The notes below the pieces were generated by a model, which was not told the origin of the DNA, made no database searches, and saw only the letters and a program-made list of their open reading frames with translations. Shown piece by piece: positions 39,912-50,961 of a stretch of DNA of 64,000 nt (the stretch's first letter is position 1; each line of letters begins with the position of its first letter). The stretch spans positions 1,764,142-1,828,141 of the forward strand of contig SIJG01000016.1 in the NCBI GenBank assembly GCA_023374025.1, written 5' to 3'. The translations under genes and the position numbers were made by a program. The stretch is from Heterodera schachtii (lineage: Eukaryota; Nematoda; Chromadorea; Rhabditida; Heteroderidae).

Positions 39912-40723
39912 ATGCCATCATTGCCGATGCCTACACACAAATTCACATTTACTATTAAAATGGAGGACAATGGATTTGTTAAGGGGACAAAATATTTTTT
40001 CCATTTGTATTGTGCTAAACAAAAAAAGAACAATTTTTATTACGAAACAAATTTGGACAAAAAAGAGGGACAAATGGTGTTTTTAGACGAAAATTGTGAT
40101 AATAGCATGTTCAAATTTGATGTGATTGTCACGCAAAAAACATCCAACTCGATAACATTCGTAATTAAGGTAATTATGCAACATAATTACGGATTAATAA
40201 CTTCAATAATAATTCAATTTAATTTCCAATCGTTTTATATTTAAGAATGAATATTCTGCGACCATGAAATTTCCTTATAACACCAATTATCACCTGCTCA
40301 TTAATATAAATAGAGAATCAGGAGCAGAAATAAAATCTTATCTTACACAGGAAATAACAAAGTCAAAAAGTAACGAAAAAATATTTTCGCAAAAATTATT
40401 TTTATTGTAATTCACAAACTAATTAGAACGCCGAATTGGAGCCGATGGAGCAGGACCAAGTGAAAAGAGGGAATTGCCAAACGAAAAAAGAGTGCCAAAA
40501 ATAACGCAAGATTTGTTGGCAAATTTTGTGGGTGAACATAGTAATTCGAACCAGCAAAAGAATAAAGTAAAAATTTTAAAAAAAAATAAGAATTTAAAAT
40601 AGTTGGAATAAAACGTTGTACTTTGAAATAAAATATTTATAAATTTTAATAATTTAGGGAATTGAGACTTTGAATTTGTTGGACAAATTTGTGTGTGAAA
40701 ATCAACAAAAACCAGCAGAATGA
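39912..40723 (+). CDS. Uncharacterised protein (four exons)
   Basis: Exons 39912-40169, 40246-40369, 40427-40566 and 40658-40723 close to 195 residues. A TTCAATTCAG acceptor 9 bp before the ATG suggests trans-splicing. There is no signal peptide. Residues 8-130 have a beta-rich look (HKFTFTIKMEDNGF, GTKYFFHLYCAK, FKFDVIVTQK, YHLLININRES). The sequence then becomes basic and disordered (ITKSKKRRIGADGAG, a possible nuclear signal) and ends with a short helix ETLNLLDKFVCEN. A galectin-like sandwich is conceivable from strand rhythm, but the diagnostic W/E sugar-binding motif is absent, so no family is assigned. Confidence 0.65.
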
Positions 40724-41671
40724 GAAATTCGTGATTTTTTGAGTTACATTGATCTAATTTTATTTTAAATGAATTCTAAATTTAGAGGATCAATTCAGCA
40801 GCGGAAGGCTAAAGCAGCAGCATAGCAAAAAAAAAAAAAAAAACAATGATCTATATATTCACATATCATTGTTACCTTCTTGTTGACCAGATAAATTGAC
40901 TGATATATTTTTTTTGACAAATTTCATTATTTTTTAATAAATTATCTTTATTAAGATTATAATTAAAATACTGGATCAAGAATTTTCAATTCTTAGAAAA
41001 TGGAAAACGAAATTTGCTTCTGTATAGGAAAAATTTTTTTTGAAGAACTTATTGTCAATTGATATGTGTTTTTGTGCGTTCTTTATACCTTGGAAATTTA
41101 TATTTAAATAAAGCCAATTTATTCAGAATTTATTATTTATTTTTACCATTTTTAAATAAGAAATCGAGCATAATTTTTACGGTTTTTAGGCAATAAAACT
41201 GTGCTAAACTCCAAATATTTATTACCAAAACAAATTTATTAAAATAGTCTTTTTTTAAAACCCAGAATTTAAAATTTTTTTCTTGGAATTCATCGCATGC
41301 ACCGTTTGATAATCTGAGGCATTAAAGCGACGTGCTCAGCACTTGGTACCGGCTGATATACCTCAAACTGTTCTCAAAACGCTTCTTGGTTCAAATGCCG
41401 CGCTGTGGACTACGGGACACGCCATGGCTGTTCTATGTTTGTTGTGCCGGTCGAGCGCGGAACGGACGGCACCCCGCGCTCACTTGGCCATGAACGATGA
41501 ATGGCATTAATAACGAGTGAGGTTATTAGCATTTCTATGTTAATTATTTAGTGAATGTTTATAGCCAATAAATGCTTGAATTTTTTGCATGTATCCCGTA
41601 CAGTTTACGAAAACCCTATTCCGGGTCTTTTTTTGAAAATGCTGATCTTGAAAACAAGGCTTTTAGCCCGT
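40724..41671. other. AT-rich intergenic DNA with a G+C patch
   Basis: 41290-41510 is richer in G+C (TGCCGCGCTGTGGACTACGG region) but keeps no long frame and matches nothing I recognise. Confidence 0.45.
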
Positions 41672-42425
41672 AACCCTGACTGGGTCCGACCCCGGAAATC
41701 TCGAGTTTTTTAAAACTCCGGTTCTAATCATTCATCGTTTCATGGAATTCGTATTCACTTTCGGGGACCAAATTCATGTTAAGCAAGAATAGATTTACTC
41801 ATTTGCTCCCCAGGATTTCATTTATATAAATTTTCATGCGTTTGAAAAATTCTGTCCCGAAGCTCAGAGAGCAACTCAAATATATTATCAACAATTAAAA
41901 AAACTCCAAAACGATAAAACAAATAAGCATATAGAAACTCTCAAAAAAAAAAATTGCACCTGCGAGAGATGATCCCATTAATAACTTAATTTGCGCCCTT
42001 TGCTATTCAGAAAGGGCGACAATATTTTGCGAAAGAAATATTTCATTCGTAATTAAATCATACGTTTTAGAGATAACGCTAGAACTTTTTTTATTGGAAA
42101 CCTCAAATTTCGAAAGATCGATAATCTAATAAATAATATTAAAAAAAAAAATTAAAAATTAAATAAATGTAAACAAGTATAATCTTACATCCGATAACAA
42201 TAAATTATAAAAATAAAATCGAATATTCGCAATTTTATTATTTTTTTTTCTGTTATTTCTAACAATTGTGGAAATAAATGCTCATAAATAAATTTGCAAA
42301 ACAATGATCAGCGCAGCATTGCGTCAATGAGTAGGATTTTTTCACATTATTAAGTAGAACATTTTGAAGAAAAGGCTGCCATTACTCAATTAATTCAATC
42401 AAAATTTTCAGTTCTGCATAACAAA
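41672..42425. repeat. Segmental duplication, copy 2, with family A upstream module
   Basis: Matches 25738-26455 along ~700 bp with few differences. Its end (42265-42425) is a family A upstream module that continues correctly into CTCAATTAATTCAATC. Confidence 0.85.
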
Positions 42426-42876
42426 ACACTTAAACTTAATCAAAAAAAACTTAATTTTCGTTATTTAAATGATTATTAAATAAATATTTAATAATTTTTC
42501 GAATAAGGAAAATTTTAACTCTATATTTTTTATCAAGAAAAAAGATTTTGGCGATCAATTTTTGTGAAAATGTTTCAATTCTTAGGGATCTATTTTCTGA
42601 AATTTTTTCAGGTCATTCCTCAGGGGTGTATTCCCGGTTTTATTGCATTTTTAAGGTAATTTTCGGCAAAAAAGGCACGAAAATCCCGAAAAAGGCAAAA
42701 AAAAAGGCATAATAAAAGTCAATGTAGTAGCTTCAAATCAAGTATAAAATGTTTTATTTATGCTTAATATGTCAAAACTAGTGCGCGAAAAAAAGCATAT
42801 GCCTCAAATTCAGTTCTCTAATTATTATAATATTTAAAATTTGTTATTAATTTCGAAAATTATTACTAACACCTAA
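42426..42876. other. AT-rich 5' flank
   Basis: Lies between the upstream module and the start of the family A copy at 42877. Contains AAAGGCAAAAAAAAAGGC-like text at 42670-42710. No gene seen. Confidence 0.45.
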
Positions 42877-43224
42877 ATGAATTTTGCAATTTCCTTATTC
42901 TTTGTTGTGCTATGCATGTGCAATTTGCCTAAAAAATGGTAAATATTATTTAAAATTCCTTAATATTCTTTAAAACTAAACAAATATAGATAAAAATAAG
43001 AAGAAGGTCGACAATTATAACAGTGATGGTGATGAAGGGTCAAATTCTATCGGAACAATGCCAAAGGCTTTGCACGTGTTGACAACAATTTTAGGCATGG
43101 TAATTAGTCCTAGTTGGGATTTAATTTGTTCATTTTCAACAATAGCAAAGTGGCGTCGGCTTGGCTAATGCCTCATCACAACTTCCCACAAAAGCTGGTC
43201 ATTCAAAAGATCTCAAAAATCAAG
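42877..43224 (+). pseudogene. Family A copy, first three exons, frameshifted
   Basis: Exons correspond to 42877-42938, 42990-43099 and 43146-43224 and keep GT..AG borders. The signal-peptide exon has lost two bases (CTATGCATG where the intact gene has CTAATTGCATG). The reading frame therefore breaks inside the leader, and the exon is 62 instead of 64 nt. The trans-splice AG before the ATG is also changed (CTAACACC). Exons 4 and 5 are missing. Confidence 0.75.
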
Positions 43225-43939
43225 GTAAAATTTTTATAAATTTATTTCTAGCGACTAATAGTTTGGAAAACATTTTTAAGAAATGACTTTAATTTTTGCA
43301 TTTTATTGACTTTCATTTTTGTCCAATTCTTTGCCAAATACCATCTACAGCGGATTTTGCCCGATTCAATTTTATAAACAAAAAAAATTTTAAAATATTA
43401 AGTTCCCAAATTACTTTTATAATTCGAAAATTTAAAAAATGGTTTTTTAAAATATTTTCAAGAATCAATTGTTCAACAAATGTTATTATTTTTACTTATA
43501 ACCAATTTTACTGTTTTTTTGATGCAACCAAACTTAAAAATGACAAATGTTTATACACATAAAAAATAAATGGCTAAAATTCAAAAATCTCCAAATTTAT
43601 TTTTGTTAACGGTTTTTAAAAAAAAATCAAAAATTCACAAAATTAATTTCGAATAAAAGTCTACCATTACTCAATTAATTCAATCAGAATTTTTCATTTT
43701 TCAATATTCCAATCGAACATATTAAAAAAAAAATTATTTGCTTTTAGCCAATGTTTTCGATTCCAATTCATAAAACCTCCAGAAGATAAAATCAATGCCT
43801 ATGCATTTTTTTAATATTAAAACAGAGAATATTGGTTGCAAATATATGTACGTCATCATGAGATGCTTAAATTTTATGATTTATAGGATATTATAATTCT
43901 TATTATATAATTATTTATATAATTCTTATTAACAGCAAA
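43225..43939. other. AT-rich spacer with truncated upstream module
   Basis: 43655-43705 (TACTCAATTAATTCAATCAG) is the 3' end of the family A upstream module; the ACGTCA part is lost. 43760-43860 is the pre-ATG flank. No other feature. Confidence 0.5.
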
Positions 43940-44869
43940 ATGAGTTTTACAATTTCCTTGTTCTTTGCTGTGCTAATTGCATGTGCAATTTGCGTAAAAA
44001 ACGGTAAACCTTTTATTTAAAAGCTTCTTATTATTTCTTTAAAACTAAAAATCTAGACAACAAGAAGACGACCACCGAAAATGAGAACAATGATGGTGAT
44101 GGTGAAGGGTCAAATTCTGTCGGAATAATGCCAAAGACTTTTCGAGTGCTTACATCAATTTTAGCCGTGGTAATTAGTTCTTATTGGAACTTAATTTGTC
44201 TTTTTCAACCATAGCAAAGTGGCGTCGGCTTGGCTAATGCCTCATCGAAACTTCCCGCAAAATCTGGTATTCAAAGGACCTCAAAAATCTAGGAAAATAT
44301 CAAATTTCACATTAAAATAAAATTTGTTTTTTTTATTATTACCGATTAATATTTTGGAAAACATTTTTTAAGAAATGACTTAATATATTTATATTAAAAA
44401 TTTTTTAAAGAAATGAATTCATATATTTATACACCGATAAATTTTTAAAGACCCCACTTTTTTAAATGAATTATTTATTTAAAGAAATGACTTGAATTGC
44501 TTTTTAGAATTGTCAGCAACGCACTTTTTGAGAAATGGACCCCCAACTGTGCAATTTGCACGAGAATATACTCCACCAGCAGCCGAAGTTGGCAACCAAC
44601 CACTAAACACAAAAAAATCACCAGTGCAAAATGATATGCCAAGTTCACAAATAAATTAAACTATGCTATTTATTATACAAAATTTTACATTCGACCAATT
44701 AAAAAAAATTACTCTAATAGACAAAATTTATTCATTATCTCTGTTAATATTGCGAACATTTAAAGCTTCTCCATCATCAGTTGACAATGCGGTAAAAGAT
44801 GAATTCTTAGAAAAAGATTATGCAGATCCAAAACCACACACACCAATACACAACAAGGTCCACCAATGA
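43940..44869 (+). pseudogene. Family A copy, five exons, frameshift and lost donor
   Basis: Exons equivalent to 43940-44003, 44057-44169, 44215-~44293, 44508-44633 and 44766-44869 are all present, and the signal peptide and TTAACAG acceptor are intact. One base is missing in exon 3 (GGTATTC where the intact gene has GGTCATTC), giving an early stop. The exon 3 donor is changed (CTAGGAAAAT) and the exon 4 donor GT is AT. A truncated product of ~85 residues could still be secreted. The loss looks recent because exons 4 and 5 remain open. Confidence 0.75.
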
Positions 44870-45566
44870 ACACCACCCTTATTTTTGTATGTGATGATTG
44901 ATCGAAATTCTTTGGATTGAAGGAATGATTATCCTTTTCAAAATGCAAACCAATTAAACAACATATTTCGCTTTTCCATATTTATTTTTTATTGTTTTCG
45001 GGATTTTTCTATCTCTATGATTATTCTGTTCTAATTTGTGCTTTTTAATAATTTCATTTTGCTTTAATCTGTGGTAAATGCATTTTTAATTAACGATAAT
45101 TGAGTGTGAAAGGTTCAATATCAATGACTCAAGAAAAAATGACCCAAAACGAGACAGTAAAAACCCAAGAATAATTGAGAAAAGAAACTGAGAATCTCGA
45201 GTATCATAATTGAGGCGGTTTGTTTGTGCGATAAAGCCTTCGGTTTTACTTATAAATATCTAAATGAAAAATATTACAAAAATTAGACGAAAACATAAAA
45301 AAGATAAAAAATTAGACTAAAAACAATCAATTTTGCATATCCAACAACACTGTTAAAATTATAATTAATACTAGGCCTACCACTTCGGGGGAAAATTCGG
45401 GCGATCGTGAATTAAATTTAAAAAAACTCAAAAAAATGAAAAAAGCAATTTGTTATTTATTTAGAATAATAAAAATTTGAAATATTTTTTTATCCTGTGA
45501 AAAGGCAAAAAAAAAATAGGCTCTTTTAAATATGCCTATTTAAATGATTTTAATTGCTGTCCTTTC
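44870..45566. other. Family A 3' flank and 5S upstream flank
   Basis: 44870-45210 matches the 3' flank of the gene at 7146. 45510-45566 (GGCTCTTTTAAATATGCCTA...GCTGTCCTTTC) is the conserved 5S flank shared with 63145-63186. Confidence 0.6.
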
Positions 45567-45685
45567 GCTTACGACCATACCACGTTGAAAGCACGCCATC
45601 CCGTCCGATCTGGCAAGTTAAGCAACGTTGGGCCTTCTTAGTACTTGGAACGGAGACATCCTGGGAATCGGAGGTGTTGTAAGCT
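45567..45685 (+). rRNA. 5S ribosomal RNA
   Basis: A complete 119-nt gene starting GCTTACGACCATACCACGTT and ending TGTTGTAAGCT. The internal control region (AAGTTAAGCAACGTTGGGCC, GGATCGGAGAC-like segment) is present and a T-rich terminator follows. It is a single dispersed copy rather than a member of an array. It differs from the copy at 63187 at only a few positions. Confidence 0.95.
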
Positions 45686-46774
45686 TTTTTCCTTTTTTTA
45701 ATCTTAAATTTTTAACTTTTTTAGATTTTCGAAAAATTTTTTGTCTTTTTTATCGGCGGGCACTGCCTCTGACAATGTTTTTTATTTATTTAGAAAAATA
45801 AATTTATTTATTTTTCTTTTTGATTTATTTTCCCAACCCCCTAGGGATTTCGAAAATTTCTCCGATTTTCAGTGTATTTTGGGTGTCCCGATCACTAGGA
45901 AGGAGTGATCTGATCAAGTTGGTGTAAGAGCCTTTTTGATCAGGACCAAAAGCTATGCAAGCATGAATATTTCAAGTTTTTAAATGAACTATAAGATAGT
46001 TTTTCAGGTTTGAGTTTTGAGTCAAGACTTTTCTGGGGGATTATATTTCTCTCATAAAATGTATAAATAAATTGAAGGCTTTTATTGCCTCCAACTAATA
46101 TTTGAAAATATTTAAAAAATAATACATTTAAAACAATTAAATTTATTTATTCAAATAACTCTTCCGTACTGAAATGACACCACCCCTCTGAGAGTCTCTC
46201 ACTGATATTTTTGTCACTTCGTCCTATGTAGCACCTGACAAATTGATGCAAAACGGGCTCAGAAGGATTAGTTTTTTTATATTTGTGGATTTATTTAAAA
46301 CTGTGCTCAGTTCGCTGGCGGACGTCCGGCCCCGCCTGCCTCTACTAATTGGTGCATTTATCAAAAATGAATGAAATAAATATTTTCGTCGGAAGAAATC
46401 ATAAAAAAGCTGGTGATGGCGACACCAAAAGATTTCTTAAAGATCCCGCTAAAAAATATTAAAGAAAATGAATTAATTCAGCGATTCCCTAAGTGAACAA
46501 AAGGATGTTTCACTAATGATGGCGAATCGGGAGGAATGAGGAATCTCGAGTTCGTCACCCGAGGAAAAGACTCTCAGAACTCGGGTAAAAATCTCGTGTT
46601 AATTAACGAAAAAGGCCAAATGATCATCTGCCTTAATTAGGGTTACACTAAATCCCAGCCTAAAACTCTCTCTTTAAATTTCAAATTCGCCAAATTTTTC
46701 TGAGTAGAAAAGGTGGCGAAGGGGAAAATTTAAAAATTTATATAAATTTAATTCATTAAAAAAATTGCAATTTT
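45686..46774. other. Intergenic DNA
   Basis: No gene recognised. Small conserved-looking motifs (GATCACTAGGAAGGAGTGATC near 45890) are simple palindromes. Confidence 0.45.
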
Positions 46775-47110
46775 TTCCCGGCGTCGCCTATTGGCACTGT
46801 CGACCCCCCGCCCAGGGACGGTTCCAGGGGGGGGGGGGGGGGGGGGGTACGCGGGGTACGTATCCCCCCCCCCCCCCCCCCAAGGCCCTCCGCACCCGAG
46901 ATTTTTAAGGAAAAACAGTTTTGCTGAAAATTTTAGATTTTCCTTGGTGGTATCCCCCCAGACCTAGCCTCTCACCAAAATTTTCCAAACCGGGGGAGGA
47001 GGTACCCCCACCCAAGCCGAAATCCTGGGACCGTCCCTGCCCCCGCCCACCCATGTACCTCAAAATTTTTTTTGAAAAAAGCGTGCCAAAAAGCGATTTT
47101 AATTCCAAAA
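46775..47110. repeat. GGCGGYGCC repeat copy split by an insertion
   Basis: The core CCCGGCGTCGCCTATTGGCA at 46778 and the tail AAAAAAGCGTGCCAAAAAG at 47076 belong together. A 227-bp element plus an 8-bp duplication lies between them. Confidence 0.75.
46813..47039. mobile_element. hAT-type MITE with 8-bp target duplication
   Basis: Starts CAGGGACGGTTCCAGG and ends CCTGGGACCGTCCCTG. It is flanked on both sides by CCCCCGCC (46805-46812 and 47040-47047), an 8-bp target-site duplication. CAGGG ends with 8-bp duplications are typical of hAT elements. Inside there is a long G run and a long C run that can pair. No transposase. Confidence 0.85.
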
Positions 47111-47517
47111 GAGTCGTATCATCATGCTCATATTCACAATGCTAACTACCCGCATATAAATCGATAGTTGCAGATAAATCAATATTCACATTGATAGGGA
47201 TAAGGTATCCGTATTCTGAACGGTGCTGGGACAGTCAAAAAACCATCAAATGAAATATTTTTTGTGGGGGGAGAGGAAACATCTAAACTACTACTGTATG
47301 TATTACCGAAATTTAGTACAACATACAACTGCATACAATCTATATACAATAATAGTGAAATAACACCATTTCGTGATCACAAACACTTCGCATCAATTAA
47401 TTAATTAATTATTCATTCACTTCGTTCTGATGCTAACCACTCGGCCCGGAGGAAGGGTCGAGAAGTCCGAAAAAAAACAAAAAATGAATAAAACTTGAAT
47501 TCTTCTTAAATAATTGT
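47111..47517. other. Intergenic DNA
   Basis: No coding or RNA feature seen. TTAATTAATTAATTATTC lies near 47400. Confidence 0.45.
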
Positions 47518-47985
47518 TCACCCATCGTCGACTCCGCCGTCTCCGATGTTAATGGTAATTTCATTGATTCTTCTGATAAACTTTTGTTCCAAATTTGGCA
47601 TTTCCACCACAATTGGACAACGGATGATCACAAAACCATTTTTAAAACATTGCGAAGCTGATAATTTTTCCCCGGTCAATTCGTTAGTCAGCTGCAGCAT
47701 AGTTGGCACAAAAAAGAAGAGGACGGCGGAAATTCAAAGAAAATGGAGAAGAAAACACGAGACGAAGCAGCGGAAAATGCCTAAAAATGGGGCAAAAAAA
47801 ATCACAAAAAACAAATTGAAAAATCACCGCTTTGATTTGTTCCATTATTGCCGACCATTGCGCAACCGAAGCACGGCATTTTAACACATTCATAACGTTG
47901 TTTGGACGAGGTGTGAACAGCCATTTCGTCACCGCTTGCCATCCGACGCATTTGTATTGTCATCAGGTGGAAACTCTGAATGATT
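47518..47985 (-). pseudogene. F-box-like family B, 3' fragment
   Basis: Two pieces of the family at 54513 are present: the TKWLFTPRP block ending MEQIKA (about 47850-47930), and the last exon with LTNELTGEKLS, IIRCPIV and a terminal IGDGGVDDG (47518-47716). Everything upstream of the WLFTPRP block is missing. Confidence 0.75.
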
Positions 47986-48688
47986 AAACAGAAATGGCTA
48001 TAAAATTAGATCAAATTTCCAATCATATTTTTCTGGCCTTTTTATTTTCGAATTCTTTCGGAATAAAACCATTTGGACGAAACGGGCATAAATCCTTGTG
48101 CAATTTTTTTTTATTTCGAGAAAGGGCGAGAAATAATAAAATGTCACTTAAAATAAACCCATATCCATTGGATCGATAGAAAATTGTGGCGTTTACATTA
48201 TTGGCCCAGAAAAATATGGATAACTTCCAATAATTTTTTATCCATTTGGCTAGCTATAATTTTCTATTCAACTGGAATAATTAAACAGAAATGGCTATAA
48301 AATTAGATGAAATTTCAATCATATTTTTCTGGCCGTCTTTTCGTTATCTTATAAAAAAATTTTTATGAATTTTTTTTGAAAATTTTGTTTTATCAATATG
48401 ATAGAATAGGCGAATTGCCGAGAAAAACAAAACAAAAATAATCTCTTTAATTGAAATGACAATATTCCAAAATCATTTCACATCCATTAATTAATTCATT
48501 TCAGCTTCTGACCACTCGGTTCGAATACGTTAATTAATCGATTTTTTCCCTCTTATATTTTAATGAATTTGTGTCATGGGTTCGGATCCGCTCGACAGAT
48601 GAACAAAAACTGATACTTTTGCTGTTGGGAGCCCCAAAAAATTCCAATGGAAGGGATCCTTTTATTGTGTAAATTTTTTAAAAATTAT
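47986..48688. other. Intergenic DNA with a local repeat
   Basis: TTAAACAGAAATGGCTATAAAATTAGAT occurs twice (47981-48009 and 48279-48308), followed by similar sequence. No gene seen. Confidence 0.5.
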
Positions 48689-50358
48689 TCACCCATCGTA
48701 GAATCCGCCCTCGCTGATCCGAATGTCAATTGGATTCTGTCGAGCATCCAATTCTTCCCACATATTTTCCCATTTTCTTTCATCCCATGCAATTGGACAA
48801 CGGCTGAGCCAAAAGTCTCTAATTCCATATTCCAGTGTCAATTTCTCCCCAGTCTGTTCGTTGATCAGATCAAATGGCACAATGAAGTCAAGCGGAAAGA
48901 ACGGGCGAACATGAACAATTAACACAAAAGTAACAGGAGATAAAGCATTGGAAAATGCCTAAAATGGGAAAATCACAGAAAAACGTATTAAACGCCCGAT
49001 GTAATCACCGCTTTGAGCTGTTCTATCATTGACGACCATGACGACCATTGATGCCCCGGTGAATTCACAATGCTTTTGATCCACTTGGGCCAACCATCCG
49101 GACGAGGCGTGAACAACCATTTGGCCACCGCTTGGCCATCCGACGCATTGGCACTGTCATCGGGCGGAAATTCGGGGAGAACCTAGTCATCGAAATAGAC
49201 AATGTGAAGAGATGGACACTCGCTGAGCAGTGACGGAGCCAATTGACGCAAACGGCGAAAAGCGATGGAGTTCAAATACAGCATATGAATAGAATGGCGA
49301 AACATTGGCCAAATGTTGAGCAAAACGAACTCCGAAACGCGAATCCGATAGTCCTAAGTGTTTTTTATTATCCATCAAAATTTCAAAAAAAATTCGATAA
49401 TTTTCATATAAGTCCATGATATGAGAAACGCAAAAAACCAAGTTTTTTTTGAATATTTTATTTATACTTTTTGAAATTAACGAAATTTACAACAATTACA
49501 ATTTAATTAGTTTTACCTGATGTCCTGCTGTTCTATGAACTCGGGCGTTTATTTTGATGAACAAGAATTTGGCGCTGTTCCTTTTGTACATTTTTGTTTT
49601 AATTAACCACCCATCCAAAAAAACAAGACTTTTTTTGTTTGACACAATTTTTGTCGAAAAAATTGTCCAAATTTTATGGCTTTAAGCCAGTTTTTAAGAA
49701 AATAGAGGATTTTTAGGGTCCGAGATGACCACCAAGTTGCGCAAGGTGTCCCCTCATCCTGTCTGCCAGGGATGGGACTGGATTCAGGAACCCCAGATTT
49801 TGGGTCCGTAAATCAGAAATTTTTTCGATTAGCATGGACCTGGATTCAGGAAGGGACATGTTTTGAATTACTCAATCCAAATGTAATTAAAGCAAATTTT
49901 GCTGTGCACCGGACGGTCGGGCATTGGAAATGGCACAGAATTGGTATAATTAATAAACACGGATAGTTTCGGCATTGTTCCCATTTTGTAAATTTTTATC
50001 CATTTCCAAATTGTCAATTCCTTTTTGCCATCCAAATATTTGTCAATTAAAACATTGAAACGAGGTGAAAGAAGTGCCAATTTGAGGCCGAGTTGGAGAC
50101 GACCAAAAAAATTGAAAAATGTCCATCCAAACGTCAAAGAAAACCCAGCTAAAATCCGGGGAAGCGAGTTAAAAGCCAATAATTTCTCACATTTTCCTCA
50201 AAATTCGTTTTTTTCATTTTCTTTGGCACGCGAACACTTAGCCTTTTTCCAAATGACATAATTGAACCCATCGGCGGTTGTTGTTCATGTTCACCAATTT
50301 CGGTGGAAGTTTCATCGGCGGAGGAAAGCTTTTGCTTTTTTCTGACGGGCGATGCCAT
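48689..50358 (-). pseudogene. F-box-like family B copy with frameshift and stop
   Basis: Recognisable parts: a polar N-terminal exon (MASPVRKKQKLSSADETS) at 50358-~50205; an F-box-like segment (DVWMDIF then RLQLGLKLALLSPRF) needing a one-base frame change near 50115; a middle exon (~49330-49060) with FRRLRQLAPSLL and WLFTPRPDGWPKW, but a TAG stop after VYFDD; and an intact last exon (48955-48689) with VPFDLINEQTGEKLTL, LSRCPIAW and a GGFYDG end. An array of CCAGG type lies between exons. The start exon may still be transcribed, but a full protein cannot be made. Confidence 0.75.
49765..49862. repeat. CCAGG-type array copy
   Basis: CAGGGATGGGACTGGATTCA and GGACCTGGATTCAGGAAGGG units, inside the family B pseudogene between exons. 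Confidence 0.65.
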
Positions 50359-50961
50359 TAAAAAATAATATAAATTTGCCTAAATGAAAAATTTTGTAAT
50401 AAATTTTAATTTAAATATTTTGAATGCAATTTAATCTGATGAAAATATAATACTAAATATGTTCATGGAATGGGAGATCCGACGTTTAATAATGCCGACA
50501 AAATTAATGAGCAAAAATGGACATACGGGCAAAGAATCCGCAAAATAATAATCTAATTAAAAAATATTTAAAATAGGAAAATAAAAAATATATACTAAAT
50601 TTAAAATTTGTACTTTCGTTCAGCTTTTATAGCACTTATTTCAGGCACCGGCGAAATCTAATCCTAATTTGTTCAGATTGAGAGTTTTTGGTCAATTAAG
50701 TCATATATAAGGCATAAAATTATTGGAAATCCATATTTTTTTCCTGGACTGTGGGAGGCCTGAAAGGCATGAAAAACATGTTTTTAACTTGGTTTGAAGC
50801 TTCTAGGATGGATTTCTATATCCATTTTTTCCATATATTTCCATATTTCGCGATTTATGCCCATATTTCCATATTTGTCCATATTTTGGCATTTATGTCC
50901 ATATTTTATGCCCATATTTTGACATTTTTCCTAAAAACCTCTATTGGAACGGCCCCCGGCA
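50359..50961. other. Intergenic DNA with CCATATTT repeat
   Basis: 50735-50940 is a dispersed repeat (TTTTCCTGGACTGTGGGAGG, GCTTCTAGGATGGATTTC) ending in ~10 degenerate CCATATTT units. It is related to 22950-23100. Confidence 0.65.

Noticed and set aside
46827..46882. Telomere- or G-quadruplex-type sequence in the G/C runs
   Set aside because: It is a plain poly-G and poly-C pair inside a hAT MITE; such homopolymers are also prone to sequencing error.
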